In this document: in pieces, positions 8,356 to 17,023 of the stretch | How positions within the stretch are numbered: the first letter of the stretch is position 1 | How the letters are laid out: every line of letters starts with the position of its first letter | NCBI GenBank assembly: GCA_963762635.1 | Contig: CAVXLQ010000010.1 | Span: forward strand, 245,452-309,451 | DNA from: Tenggerimyces sp963762635 | GTDB taxonomy: Bacteria > Actinomycetota > Actinomycetes > Propionibacteriales > Actinopolymorphaceae | Direction: 5' to 3' | Length of the DNA: 64,000 nt | Program-made: the position numbers and the translations under genes | Notes under the pieces: model-generated | Database searches by the model: none | The model's input: the letters and a program-made list of their open reading frames with translations, nothing else | What the model was told of the DNA's origin: nothing

Positions 8356-9330
8356 GTGGGTCTGCTCAAGGAGAACCGGCGGCAGCGGGAGGGGTTCGTC
8401 CAGCCCGCCTCCGCTGTCGTCGGTGGCAAGCGGTCGCTCGGTGCCGAGATCTGGCGGCACCGCTGGATCTACCTCCTGATCCTGCCGACGATCGTGTACT
8501 TCGTCGTGTTCGCGTACCTGCCGCTGGTCGGCCTGCAGATCGCGTTCAAGGACTTCCAGGTCTTCCGCGGGATGTGGGAGAGCCCGTGGGTCGGCTTCGA
8601 GCACTTCGACACGGTGTTCTCGTCGGAGAAGTTCCCGCAGCTGATCCGGAACACAGTCGTGATCAGCCTGTACCGGTTGGTGTTCGGCTTCCCCGTTCCG
8701 GTGCTGTTCGCCCTGCTGCTGAACGAGGTTCGGCATCTGATGTTCAAGCGGGGCGTGCAGACCATCACGTACTTCCCGCACTTCCTGTCGTGGGTGATCT
8801 TCGCGGGCATCGTGATCAACATCCTCGGCCCGTCCGGCATCCTGAACACGTTGATCATGGGCGCCGGCGGCGACCGGGTGAACTTCCTCACCAACCCCGA
8901 CACGTTCCAGGCCGTGGTCGTCGGCACCGGCATCCTCAAGGAGTTCGGCTGGGCCGCGATCATCTACCTGGCAGCGCTTTCCGGCATCGACCCGCAGCTG
9001 TACGAGGCGGCGCGGGTCGACGGCGCGCGGAAGCTGCGGCAGATCTGGCACGTCACTTTGCCCGGGCTGCGACCGGTGATGGCGGTGCTGCTCGTGCTGT
9101 CGCTGGGCACGATCCTCGACGCCGGCTTCGACCAGATCTTCCAACTACAGAACGGCGCGGTGCTCGAGGTCGGCGACATCATCGACACGTACGTCTATCG
9201 CATCGGCCTGCTGGAAGCGCAGTACGAGGTGGCGACGGCGGTCGGTTTGTTCAAGGGTGTCGTGGGGTTGGTCCTCATCGTGACGGCGAACTACATCCTC
9301 CGCAGGTTGGGGCAGCGATCCATATGGTGA
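8356..9330 (+). CDS. sugar ABC transporter permease, LplB-like
   Basis: 324 residues from GTG 8356, 11 bases after the binding-protein stop. Six membrane segments are visible, beginning WIYLLILPTIVYFVVFAYLPLVGLQIAF. The EAA loop that contacts the ATPase reads YEAARVDGARKLRQIW. The sequence resembles the LplB / aldouronate-type MalF-like family (YLPLVGLQIAFKDF; TYFPHFLSWVIFAGI). It pairs with the next gene to form the membrane channel. Its stop overlaps the start of the second permease. Confidence 0.92.
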   Translation: MGLLKENRRQREGFVQPASAVVGGKRSLGAEIWRHRWIYLLILPTIVYFVVFAYLPLVGLQIAFKDFQVFRGMWESPWVGFEHFDTVFSSEKFPQLIRNTVVISLYRLVFGFPVPVLFALLLNEVRHLMFKRGVQTITYFPHFLSWVIFAGIVINILGPSGILNTLIMGAGGDRVNFLTNPDTFQAVVVGTGILKEFGWAAIIYLAALSGIDPQLYEAARVDGARKLRQIWHVTLPGLRPVMAVLLVLSLGTILDAGFDQIFQLQNGAVLEVGDIIDTYVYRIGLLEAQYEVATAVGLFKGVVGLVLIVTANYILRRLGQRSIW

Positions 9331-10277
9331 TGCGCACGGGTGACGCGGGCTCGGACTTCGTCGAGGCCGCGGAGGTCACGCGGAAGCGAAGCCGGCTCGA
9401 CCGGAATCCCTTGTACGCCGACATCTTCATCTACGTCGTGCTCGTGCTGCTCGGCCTGATCACGTTGCTGCCGATGGTGAACGTGCTCGCCAAGTCGATG
9501 AGCGAGAGCAGCGCGATCTCGGCCAATCCGCTGATGCTGATCCCGACGTCGTTCACGCTCGAGGCGTACGAGTACATCTTCAAGACGCCGGTGCTGATGC
9601 GCTCGTTCGGTGTCACCGTGTTCGCGACCGTGGTCGGTACGGGCCTGAACCTGCTGCTCACGACGACCGCTGCGTACGGATTGTCGAAGACGAACATCCC
9701 CGGCTACCGGCTGCTGATGTGGGTCGTGATCCTGCCGATGCTGATCGGCGCCGGCCTGATTCCCACGTACCTGTTGCTGAAAAGCCTCGGGCTGATCAAC
9801 AGCGTGTGGGTGCTGGTGTTCATGGGGCTGGTGTCCCCGTTCAACCTGATCCTGATGCGGAACTTCTTCTGGAGCATCCCGACCGAGCTCGAGGAGTCGG
9901 CGCGCATCGACGGCGCGTCGGACCTGAAGATCCTGTGGCACGTCGTGCTGCCGCTGTCGAAACCGGTGATCGCGACCATCGGGCTGTTCTACGGCGTCGG
10001 GCACTGGAACGACTTCTTCACCGGGCTGTTCTTCATCAACGACAACTCGAAATGGCCGCTGCAGGTGGTCCTGCGCTCGATCATCATCGACCAGTCGATG
10101 CTGGGCATGGGCGGCCAGGGCGCGGCACCGACCGTCGACCTGCAGCGGCTCGTCGTCTCGGCAGACAACATCCGGGCCGCGACGATCATCTTCGCGACGA
10201 TCCCGATCCTGCTCGCCTACCCGTTCCTCCAACGCTACTTCGTGAAGGGCATCATCCTCGGCGCTGTCAAGGGCTAG
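9324..10277 (+). CDS. sugar ABC transporter permease, LplC-like
   Basis: 317 residues from ATG 9324 (an ATG at 9330 is equally possible in ATGGTGATG). It overlaps the upstream permease stop, indicating coupled translation. A hydrophilic start precedes membrane segments from IFIYVVLVLLGLITLLPMVNVLA. The EAA loop reads LEESARIDGASDLKILW. The C-terminus FLQRYFVKGIILGAVKG is the hallmark of the LplC / CUT1 MalG-like group. It completes the heterodimeric channel with the preceding gene. Confidence 0.92.
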   Translation: MVMRTGDAGSDFVEAAEVTRKRSRLDRNPLYADIFIYVVLVLLGLITLLPMVNVLAKSMSESSAISANPLMLIPTSFTLEAYEYIFKTPVLMRSFGVTVFATVVGTGLNLLLTTTAAYGLSKTNIPGYRLLMWVVILPMLIGAGLIPTYLLLKSLGLINSVWVLVFMGLVSPFNLILMRNFFWSIPTELEESARIDGASDLKILWHVVLPLSKPVIATIGLFYGVGHWNDFFTGLFFINDNSKWPLQVVLRSIIIDQSMLGMGGQGAAPTVDLQRLVVSADNIRAATIIFATIPILLAYPFLQRYFVKGIILGAVKG

Positions 10278-10407
10278 GTCGTGTCTGCCAAAGATCGCCT
10301 GGCGCGCGACACCCTCCCGGGAAGTCAACAGAGATTGGAGAAACCTGCGAGTCGACCGTCGTCATCGCCAGGCCGTATGCGGATGTTCACCGCACTCCTG
10401 GTCTGGT

Positions 10408-10817
10408 GTGGCGTCCGGAGGGGATCCTTTCTGTGGTCTCAAGGCCATGCGGTACGGACATATCGAGGCCGGCATCTCGTCCTGGTGGGGACCGGGCTCC
10501 GGGACTGCCCGTCGCAGCCGGACGGCTGGCACCAGTACGGGCCGGGCGTCGCACGGGACGACCAGTCGCCGTTCTCGTACACGATCTCTCCTGGTTTCTT
10601 CAAGCGGGACGAGACAAACTACCCACTGCCACACCGGAACCCGCTGCGGTTCGCGACCGATGTCGAGGCCATGATGGCGTCGAACGCGCGGTTCCAGCTC
10701 ATCACGTCGTTCAACGAGTGGGGCGAGGGCACCTCGGTCGAAAGCGCCGAGGAGTGGGCCACGACGTCAGGCCATGGGACGTACCTCGACATTCTGCATC
10801 GCGATCCTCAGCGCTGA
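10408..10817 (+). pseudogene. remnant of a GH99-like glycoside hydrolase (endo-mannanase/mannosidase type)
   Basis: Two frames hold pieces of one enzyme. One reads AMRYGHIEAGISSWWGPGS; the other, further on, reads WHQYGPGVARDDQ, FSYTISPGFFKRDE, VEAMMASNARFQLITSFNEWGEGTSVES and GTYLDILHRDP. The SFNEWGEGT segment and its surroundings match the C-terminal end of GH99/GH71-like endo-acting proteins, from memory of the family. The stretch between the two pieces and most of the N-terminal barrel are missing, so the gene has lost a large internal part as well as a frame. It follows the sugar importer operon directly, and an intact copy would have supplied the imported glycan. Family assignment is moderate. 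Confidence 0.5.
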
Positions 10818-11046
10818 CTCGAGCAGACCCGCTGTTGGGCTGAGGGCGTCCCTCGATCGAGTAGGCCGGTCTGTCACGTAGATGCCACGACCATGTCTGG
10901 TGGACTTGTTAGACGATCGTCAGTTTCTAGGCCGAGATCTCTCCAACAACTCCCGGCCGCCCCTCAGAAAGGTGCCAGAACGTTCCAGTTGGCGATGGCT
11001 GGGGCCCCGCAGAGTTTCCGAGTCCGGGGGCGCTTCCCGCATCGTG

Positions 11047-11117
11047 ACTTTACCCACGAGGGGGGCGTTCCGAGGGGTGCTGGGGAGGCTCGGGAACGCC
11101 CCTTTCGTGGGTAAAGT
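11047..11117. repeat. long imperfect inverted repeat, likely bidirectional terminator
   Basis: The left arm (11047-11074) starts actttacccacga and the right arm (11089-11117) ends tcgtgggtaaagt. About 26 of 28 positions pair around a 14-base loop. It lies between the rightward GH remnant and a leftward gene whose stop is at 11128, so it can end transcription from both sides. A second intergenic repeat with similar arm ends lies at 33169. The 230 bases before it (10818-11046) show no supportable gene. Confidence 0.75.
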
Positions 11118-11127
11118 GCGGCGCCGC

Positions 11128-11427
11128 TCATTTCTGGACCCAGATCCAGGCGTCGACCCACTTCCAGACGTAGGCGAAGCTCCGATCGACGGTGGCTCGG
11201 ATCTCGTCGCGAAGCTCGTCCAGCGGGACGACGTGGCCGGGCCCTCGACGATAACGGCGATGTGGGTGTCGTCGTCGTTCCGCGATCACCAACGTGAGCC
11301 TGGCTGGGCCTGCAGGTTGCTCGCGAATCGCCCCAGCCATCGTCGGCAGCCAGAACGAGGTGCCGCTCCTGAGGTACATCGACATCGACGCATGCGGCCG
11401 ACCGTCCGGCCGGGTCGTCCCCACCAT
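11128..11427 (-). pseudogene. 5'-truncated pyridoxamine-phosphate-oxidase-like (PPOX/FDOR) protein
   Basis: About 99 residues of a split-barrel flavin protein: VGTTRPDGRPHASMSMYL, FWLPTMAGAIREQPAGPARLTLVIAE, then VVPLDELRDEIRATV and WVDAWIWVQK. Upstream, the same frame still reads REYAMVGTT, so the normal N-terminal ~20 residues run into the end of the neighbouring exporter gene. Near VIAE the better family match (DDDTHIAVIVEGP) lies in another frame, suggesting two compensating single-base shifts around 11230-11260. The family binds FMN or F420 and acts on small molecules. Activity is doubtful here. Confidence 0.5.
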
Positions 11428-11461
11428 CGCGTACTCGCGACGGTCCCCAGGGGCCGGGCGC

Positions 11462-13384
11462 CTAAGCGACGGGTGTCTCGGCTTGGGTGCGGAACTGTGT
11501 GTGGTACAGCTCCGCGTACAGGCCGCCGGCCGCGAGCAGCTCGTCGTGGGTGCCGCGTTCGACGATGCGCCCCTCGTCCAGGACGAGGATCTGGTCCGCG
11601 TCCCGTACGGTCGACAGCCGGTGCGCGATCACCAGCGACGTACGACCCTTCAACGCCGTCGCCAACGCCTTCTGCACGGCGGCCTCGGACTCGGAGTCCA
11701 GGTGCGCGGTCGCCTCGTCCAGTACGACGAACTTCGGCGCCTTCAGCAGCAGCCGGGCGATCGCGAGCCGCTGCTTCTCACCGCCCGACAAGCGGTAGCC
11801 GCGCTCCCCCACCACGGTGTCCAGACCGTCCGGCAGCGACGACACCAGGCCCCAGATTCGCGCGCCCTCCAAGGCAGACGTCACTTCCGCGTCCGTGGCG
11901 TCCGGCTTCGCGTACAGCAGGTTGGTGCGGATCGTGTCGTGGAACATGTGCGGGTCCTGCGTGACCACGCCGATCTCCGACCGCAACGACTCCAGCGTCA
12001 GGTCGCGAACGTCAGCGCCGCCGACGCGCACCGAGCCTGCCTGCACGTCGTACATTCGCGTCACCAGGTGCGTCGTGGTCGTCTTGCCCGCACCCGAAGG
12101 TCCGACCAACGCGACCAGCTGCCCGGGCAGCGCCCTGAACGACATGCCGTGCAGCACCTCGGTCGGCGTGCTCTGGTCCAGCGTCGCGACGGTCTCCAGC
12201 GACGCGAGGGAGACCTCGTCGGCCCGCGGGTAGCGGAACTCCACGTCGTCGAACTCGATCGTCCCCGGCGCGTCCGCGGCCAACGCGCGCGCCCCGGCGC
12301 GGTCCTTCACCAGCGGCTCGAGGTCGAGCACCTCGAAGACCCGCTCGAACGAGACCAGCGCGGTCATGATGTCGACGTGCACGTTGGACAAGGCGGTCAA
12401 CGGGCCGTAGAGCCGGGTCAGGTACGCGGTCATCGCGACCAGCGTTCCGACGTCGAGGATCCCGTTCACCGCCTGCACACCGCCCCAGCCGTAGACGACC
12501 GCGACGGACAGCGACGCGACGAGCATCAGCGCGGTGAAGAACACCCGCGCGTACATCGCCTGCGTGATCCCGATGTCGCGCACCCGCGCCGCGCGGTCCT
12601 GGTAGGCCTTGTCCTCGAGGTCGTGCCGCCCGAACAGCTTCACCAGCAGCGCGCCGGCGACGCCGAGGCGTTCGGTGACCATCGAGTTCATCTGCGCGTC
12701 GAGGTTGTACGACTCGCGCGTGATCGCCTGCAGCTTGCGGCCGAGCCATCGCGCGGGCAGCAGGAAGAGCGGCAGCATGAGCAGCGCGACGAGCGTGATC
12801 TGCCAGGAGAGGATGAACATCGCGGTCAGCGTGATCGCCGCGGTGAGGATGTTGCTGACGACGTTCGACAGCGTCGAGGTGAACGCCTGCTGCGCGCCCA
12901 TCACGTCGTTGTTCAGCCGCGAGACCAGCGCACCGGTCTGCGTGCGGGTGAAGAACGCGATCGGCTGCCGCTGGACATGCGCGAAGACCTTCGAGCGCAT
13001 GTCGAAGATGAGGCCCTCGCCGATCCGCGCGCCGAAGTACCGCTCGACGAGCCCGAGACCCGCGCCGACGACCGCGATCGCGGCGATGATCAGCGCCATC
13101 GTGACGACGAGGCTGGCGTTCTTGCCGAGCACGCCCTCGTTGATGATCTCGCGGAAGATCAGCGGGTTGGCCGCGGACAGGCCCGCGTCGATCGCGAGCA
13201 GGATCATCAGACCGACGATGAAGCCGGTGTACGGCTTCGCGAACTGCACGATGCGCTTCACAGTCCCGGGCGCGAGCTTCCGCCGGGCCATGTCCGGATC
13301 GTTCTTACGGAACGACCTCATCATCGCCCAGGGTCCGCCCCCGCCACCGCCGCCCATCATCGACACCAGGCGTCGCCTCCCCAT
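11462..13384 (-). CDS. ABC exporter, fused membrane and ATPase domains (multidrug type)
   Basis: 640 residues. A glycine-rich cytoplasmic start (MMGGGGGGGPW) precedes a six-helix exporter domain (IVGLMILLAIDAGLSAANPLIF; RQPIAFFTRTQTGALVSRL; ILSWQITLVALLMLPLFLLP). The ATPase domain has Walker A GPSGAGKTTT near residue 425, signature LSGGEKQRLAIAR near 530 and Walker B VVLDEATAHLD near 552. This is a type IV (MsbA/BmrA-like) half-transporter that should work as a homodimer; the substrate cannot be read from sequence. A GACGTG-ACAA-CACGTC dyad just upstream may be its operator. Confidence 0.93.
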   Translation of the reverse strand: MGRRRLVSMMGGGGGGGPWAMMRSFRKNDPDMARRKLAPGTVKRIVQFAKPYTGFIVGLMILLAIDAGLSAANPLIFREIINEGVLGKNASLVVTMALIIAAIAVVGAGLGLVERYFGARIGEGLIFDMRSKVFAHVQRQPIAFFTRTQTGALVSRLNNDVMGAQQAFTSTLSNVVSNILTAAITLTAMFILSWQITLVALLMLPLFLLPARWLGRKLQAITRESYNLDAQMNSMVTERLGVAGALLVKLFGRHDLEDKAYQDRAARVRDIGITQAMYARVFFTALMLVASLSVAVVYGWGGVQAVNGILDVGTLVAMTAYLTRLYGPLTALSNVHVDIMTALVSFERVFEVLDLEPLVKDRAGARALAADAPGTIEFDDVEFRYPRADEVSLASLETVATLDQSTPTEVLHGMSFRALPGQLVALVGPSGAGKTTTTHLVTRMYDVQAGSVRVGGADVRDLTLESLRSEIGVVTQDPHMFHDTIRTNLLYAKPDATDAEVTSALEGARIWGLVSSLPDGLDTVVGERGYRLSGGEKQRLAIARLLLKAPKFVVLDEATAHLDSESEAAVQKALATALKGRTSLVIAHRLSTVRDADQILVLDEGRIVERGTHDELLAAGGLYAELYHTQFRTQAETPVA

Positions 13385-13404
13385 CCGATTACACGATTAC
13401 ATCA

Positions 13405-13420
13405 GACGTGACAACACGTC
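13405..13420. promoter_or_regulatory. candidate operator upstream of the ABC exporter
   Basis: GACGTG (13405-13410), ACAA, CACGTC (13415-13420) is a perfect dyad, 20 bases before the exporter start codon. Between it and the start lies a direct repeat gattacac/gattacat, locally AT-rich. Position fits a repressor site over the exporter promoter. No cognate regulator is adjacent. Confidence 0.4.
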
Positions 13421-13440
13421 CGATGTCCAGAATCTTCCCG

Positions 13441-14247
13441 CTAGTTGGTCTCGGTTGCGGAAAGAAGTACGCGGAGGCGGCCGAACTGGGCGGTGCGTTC
13501 GGCGAGCAGCTGGTCGTCGTACGTTCGCCCGGAAGCTCCGACCAGCAGCTCCTTCGTCGCGGCTGCCGCGCCGGCGGGAACGGCGAGCAGCGCGGCGACC
13601 AGGTCGGCGGCGGCGTTGTCGAGCTCGGCTCGAGGCACGACGACGGTCCCGAGCCCGAGCGCGTACGCCTCCTCGGCGCCGATCCAGCGACCGGTCAGGC
13701 AGATCTCGAGCGCGCGCGAGTAGCCGACCGCCTGGACCAGCGGCTGGGTGCCGCCGAGGTCGGGAACGAGCCCGAGGCTCGGCTCGCGCATCGCGAACTG
13801 CACGTCGTCGGCGAGCACCCGCAGATCCGTGGCGAGCGCGAGCTGGAAGCCCGCGCCCACCGCGTGCCCCTGGACCACCGCGATCGACACCAGGGACGGG
13901 CGCCGCCACCAGCTGAACGCGCGCTGGAAGTCGGCGATGATCGCGAGCGCGGTCTCGTCTGCCGCCATCGCGATCGTCGGAAACAGGTCGTCCGGCGACT
14001 GTGGTGCGAGCAACGCACGATCGATGCCCGCGGAGAAGGAAGGCCCTTCCGCGCGCAGCACGACCACACGGACGTCGGCGGGAAGTGTTTCGCCGATGGT
14101 GGCCAGCGCGGCCCACATCTTTGGCGTCTGGGCGTTTCGCTTGTCGAAACGGATGAGCGTGACCGTCGCGACGGCGCCGTCCAGATCCAAGCGCAACCCT
14201 GCCGCCGACAAGGCGGTGTGGTCGAGAGGTGCGGAGTTCTCCGTCAG
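13441..14247 (-). CDS. enoyl-CoA hydratase/isomerase-family protein
   Basis: About 268 residues of crotonase fold. KRNAQTPKMWAAL, VVVLRAEGPSFSAGID (oxyanion-hole strand), VVQGHAVGAGFQLALATD and the MREPSLGLVPDLGGTQPLVQAVG region are all present. The Glu/Asp pair of classical hydratases is only partly conserved (EPSLGLVPDLGG keeps the usual P-E-x-x-L-G-x-x-P layout), so hydration or isomerisation is plausible. The best start is CTG 14247, inside the stop of the upstream HTH gene (CTGA), implying coupled translation. A TTG a few codons later is the alternative. The long open frame further upstream is an artefact of overlap with that HTH gene. Confidence 0.85.
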   Translation of the reverse strand: MTENSAPLDHTALSAAGLRLDLDGAVATVTLIRFDKRNAQTPKMWAALATIGETLPADVRVVVLRAEGPSFSAGIDRALLAPQSPDDLFPTIAMAADETALAIIADFQRAFSWWRRPSLVSIAVVQGHAVGAGFQLALATDLRVLADDVQFAMREPSLGLVPDLGGTQPLVQAVGYSRALEICLTGRWIGAEEAYALGLGTVVVPRAELDNAAADLVAALLAVPAGAAAATKELLVGASGRTYDDQLLAERTAQFGRLRVLLSATETN

Positions 14248-14465
14248 GAGGCGACCTTCTTCTTCGAACGTGTAGCGCCACCGCGACTGCGGAGGCTCAC
14301 CCCCGACTCGCTGAGCAGACGATGGACGAATCCGTACGAGCGACCGGTCTCTTCCGCGATGGACCGGATGCTCCTGCCGCCGTCGTACTTCTTCCTCAAG
14401 TCCGCGGCCAGCTTGTTGCGCTGCGGCCCAGTGACTCGGGCGCCCTTCTTGAGCGGCTCTGCCAC
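14244..14465 (-). CDS. small helix-turn-helix protein (Lsr2 C-domain-like)
   Basis: 73 residues, very basic: a GPQRNKLAADLRKKYDGG helix, then IRSIAEETGRSYGFVHRLLSESGV, a HTH, and a Lys/Arg tail (RGGATRSKKKVAS). Proteins of this size and sequence are common in actinomycetes and look like the DNA-binding half of Lsr2 without the oligomerisation domain. They are often annotated simply as HTH proteins. It is coupled to the downstream enoyl-CoA hydratase (CTGA overlap). Targets are unknown. Confidence 0.8.
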   Translation of the reverse strand: MAEPLKKGARVTGPQRNKLAADLRKKYDGGRSIRSIAEETGRSYGFVHRLLSESGVSLRSRGGATRSKKKVAS

Positions 14466-14595
14466 GCCTACCTCCCGCTGACGAGATCGGAAGCGATCTG
14501 AAGATCACCTACTCAATGCCCCATGATCCGCCAGGCCAAGCATTCTGAGAAGGGCAACGATCAAGAAAGCCGTGGACATCAACCGGCCAAGGCGT

Positions 14596-16194
14596 TTACG
14601 CGAGGGAAATGAGGTCCGCGTAGTCGGGATTCCAGAGGTCTTCGACCCCATCGGGCAACAGGAGCACGCGTTCCGGCTCCAACGCCTCGACCGCGCCTTC
14701 GTCGTGGGTGACGAGGACGATTGCTCCCTTATAGCTCCGGATTGCCCCGAGAATCTCCTGCCTGGACACCGGATCCAGGTTGTTCGTCGGCTCGTCCAGC
14801 AGCAACACGTTCGCGCTCGAGCACACCAGCATCGCCAACGCGAGGCGCGTCTTCTCGCCACCGGACAGCACGCGCGCGGATTTGTCGACGTCGTCCCCGG
14901 TGAAGAGGAACGAGCCGAGCACCTTACGTGCCTCGGTGTCGGTGAGATGCGGCGCGCTGGTCAGCATGTTCTCGCGCACGGTGCGCGTGATGTCGAGCGT
15001 CTCGTGTTCCTGCGCGTAGTAGCCGAGCTTGAGGCCATGCCCGGGCTCGACCGCGCCGGTGTCGGCCTTGTCGACGTCGCCGAGGATGCGAAGCAAGGTG
15101 GTCTTGCCCGCACCGTTCAGGCCGAGAACGACGACCCGGCTGCCCTTGTCGATGGCGAGGTCGACGTCGGTGAAGACCTCGAGCGAGCCGTACGACTTGG
15201 ACAATCCCGTCGCCCGCAACGGAGTCTTGCCCGCGGGAGCGGGGTCGGGCAGCCGAATCTTCGCGACCCGGTCGGAGCGGCGCTCGGGCTCGAGGTCGGC
15301 GAGCATGCGCTCGGCACGACGTGCCATGTTCTTCGCGGCGACGGCTTTGGTCGCCTTCGCACGCATCTTGTCCGCCTGGGTGAGGAGCTGGCTCGCCTTG
15401 CGTTCGGCGTTGGCGCGTTCACGTTTGCGACGTCGCTCGTCGGTCTCGCGCTGCTCGAGGTACGCCTTCCAGCCGACGTTGTAGATGTCGATCTCGGCAC
15501 GGTTGGCGTCCAGGTGAAAGACGCGGTTGACGGTGTTGTCGAGCAGCGCGACGTCGTGGCTGATCACGACGAGGCCGCCCTTGAACGAGCGGAGGAAGTC
15601 GCGCAGCCACATGATGGAGTCGGCGTCGAGGTGGTTCGTCGGCTCGTCCAGGAGCAGCGTGTCGGCGCCGGAGAACAGGATGCGCGCGAGCTCGATGCGT
15701 CGCCGTTGACCGCCGGAGAGCGTACGCAGCGGCTGGCTGAGCACGCGGTCGGGCAGTCCGAGGCTCGCGGTGACCTGCGCGGCCTCCGCCTCGGCGGCGT
15801 ACCCGCCGCGGGCGACGAACTCGTTCTCCGCGTTCGCGTACCGCCGCATCGCCCGGTCGCGCTGGGTGCCGCCTACGCCGGACATCTCGAGCTCGGCGGA
15901 GCGCAGCGTACGGACGACGCTGTCCAGCCCGCGTGCCGACAGCACGCGGTCGCGCGCGGTGGTGTCGAGGTCGCCGGTGCGCGGGTCCTGGGGCAGGTAG
16001 CCGACCGTGCCGGACTTGGTGATGGCGCCCGCGGCGGGCTGGGCCTCGCCGGCGAGCATCGTCGTCAACGTGGTCTTGCCGGCGCCGTTGCGGCCGACCA
16101 GACCGACCTTGTCGCCAGGGTTGACGCGGAAGGTGACGTCAGAAAGAAGGAGCCGGGCGCCGACTCGAACCTCGACGTGGCTTGCGGTGATCAT
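14596..16194 (-). CDS. ABC-F family ATPase (ribosome-associated)
   Basis: 532 residues with two ATPase domains in tandem and no membrane segment. Domain 1: GRNGAGKTTL (residues ~35-44), LSGGQRRRIELARIL, LLLDEPTNHLD. Domain 2: GLNGAGKTTLL, LSGGEKTRLALAML, LLLDEPTNNLD. A charged linker (ETDERRRKRERANAERK, then ADKMRAKATKAVAAK) joins them, the part that reaches toward the peptidyl-transferase centre in ABC-F factors. The family acts as translation factors or antibiotic target-protection proteins, and which applies here is not clear. It is divergent from bioY. Confidence 0.9.
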   Translation of the reverse strand: MITASHVEVRVGARLLLSDVTFRVNPGDKVGLVGRNGAGKTTLTTMLAGEAQPAAGAITKSGTVGYLPQDPRTGDLDTTARDRVLSARGLDSVVRTLRSAELEMSGVGGTQRDRAMRRYANAENEFVARGGYAAEAEAAQVTASLGLPDRVLSQPLRTLSGGQRRRIELARILFSGADTLLLDEPTNHLDADSIMWLRDFLRSFKGGLVVISHDVALLDNTVNRVFHLDANRAEIDIYNVGWKAYLEQRETDERRRKRERANAERKASQLLTQADKMRAKATKAVAAKNMARRAERMLADLEPERRSDRVAKIRLPDPAPAGKTPLRATGLSKSYGSLEVFTDVDLAIDKGSRVVVLGLNGAGKTTLLRILGDVDKADTGAVEPGHGLKLGYYAQEHETLDITRTVRENMLTSAPHLTDTEARKVLGSFLFTGDDVDKSARVLSGGEKTRLALAMLVCSSANVLLLDEPTNNLDPVSRQEILGAIRSYKGAIVLVTHDEGAVEALEPERVLLLPDGVEDLWNPDYADLISLA

Positions 16195-16372
16195 GTGATT
16201 ACTCTCCGGATCTCAGCTTGGACGGACTCATCGTGCGAGGACGAGGTCCGCAGCTAAGAGGTCCGGATATCCATGGCCCCATCGTACGTGAGAGGTCTCC
16301 AAGAGTGGCTACGGGTTATTTGTCGCCCGCCTGTCTCGCCGCCACGTTCGGCCGGCTCCTACGCTCGCGGAC

Positions 16373-17005
16373 ATGCCTTCCCCCTCCCGCCGCCTGGTGT
16401 CGCGCGACCTCGCGCTGATCGCTTTGTTCGCCGCGCTGATCGCGGCTCTAGGTCTTGCCGGCCCCCTCTACCTGTTCGGCAACGGCGTCCCGATCACCGC
16501 CCAGGCGCTGGGCGTCATGCTCGCCGGCTCGATCCTCGGCGCGCGCCGCGGCGCGCTGGCCGTGCTGGTGCTGCTGGCCCTGGTCGCGGCCGGCCTGCCG
16601 TTGCTCGCCGGTGGTCGCGGCGGCCTGGGCGTCTTCGTCGGCCTGTCCGCCGGCTACCTCGTCGGCTGGCCGCTGGGCGCGTTCGTGACCGGCTGGCTCA
16701 CCGAGCGCACGGTGGCCCGTGGCCGTACGTACTCCGTCCCCCTCGGCCTCGTCGCCAACGTGATCGGCGGCATCGGCGTCGTGTACGCGATCGGCATCCC
16801 CGTCCAAGCCTGGGTCGGCCACACCACCGGCCTCGTCGCGACAGCCGTCGCCGCGGCGGTCTTCCTCCCCGGCGACCTGATCAAGGCGACGATCGCCACC
16901 CTGGTCGCGAAGGGCGTCCACACCGGCTACCCCACGCTAGGCACCCGCGAGCGGGCCGCCACGATCGAATCCAGGCGCGACGAGGGTCCTCGTTCGGGAT
17001 CCTGA
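16373..17005 (+). CDS. bioY: BioY, substrate-binding subunit of the biotin ECF transporter
   Basis: 210 residues with about six membrane segments (DLALIALFAALIAALGLAG; LYLFGNGVPITAQALGVMLAGSILGARRG; GYLVGWPLGAFVTGWLTER; HTTGLVATAVAAAVFLPGDLIKA). The VPITAQTLG-like and FLPGD(L/I)IKA motifs define BioY, which binds biotin with very high affinity in the membrane. bioM and bioN lie downstream in the same operon, separated by a ligase and a thiolase gene, so the full transporter is encoded here. No clear BirA- or BioQ-type operator was seen in the 178-bp gap to the divergent ABC-F gene. Confidence 0.93.
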   Translation: MPSPSRRLVSRDLALIALFAALIAALGLAGPLYLFGNGVPITAQALGVMLAGSILGARRGALAVLVLLALVAAGLPLLAGGRGGLGVFVGLSAGYLVGWPLGAFVTGWLTERTVARGRTYSVPLGLVANVIGGIGVVYAIGIPVQAWVGHTTGLVATAVAAAVFLPGDLIKATIATLVAKGVHTGYPTLGTRERAATIESRRDEGPRSGS

Positions 17006-17023
17006 CCAGGTAAGTTCGGCGCG

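Noticed and set aside
11294..13411. 705-codon rightward frame opposite the ABC exporter
   Set aside because: Antisense to a clear exporter gene; its translation is Arg/His/Gln-rich without any motif, a product of GC-rich codon third positions.
14572..16257. 561-codon frame opposite the ABC-F gene
   Set aside because: Opposite strand carries complete ABC-F motifs; this frame has none.
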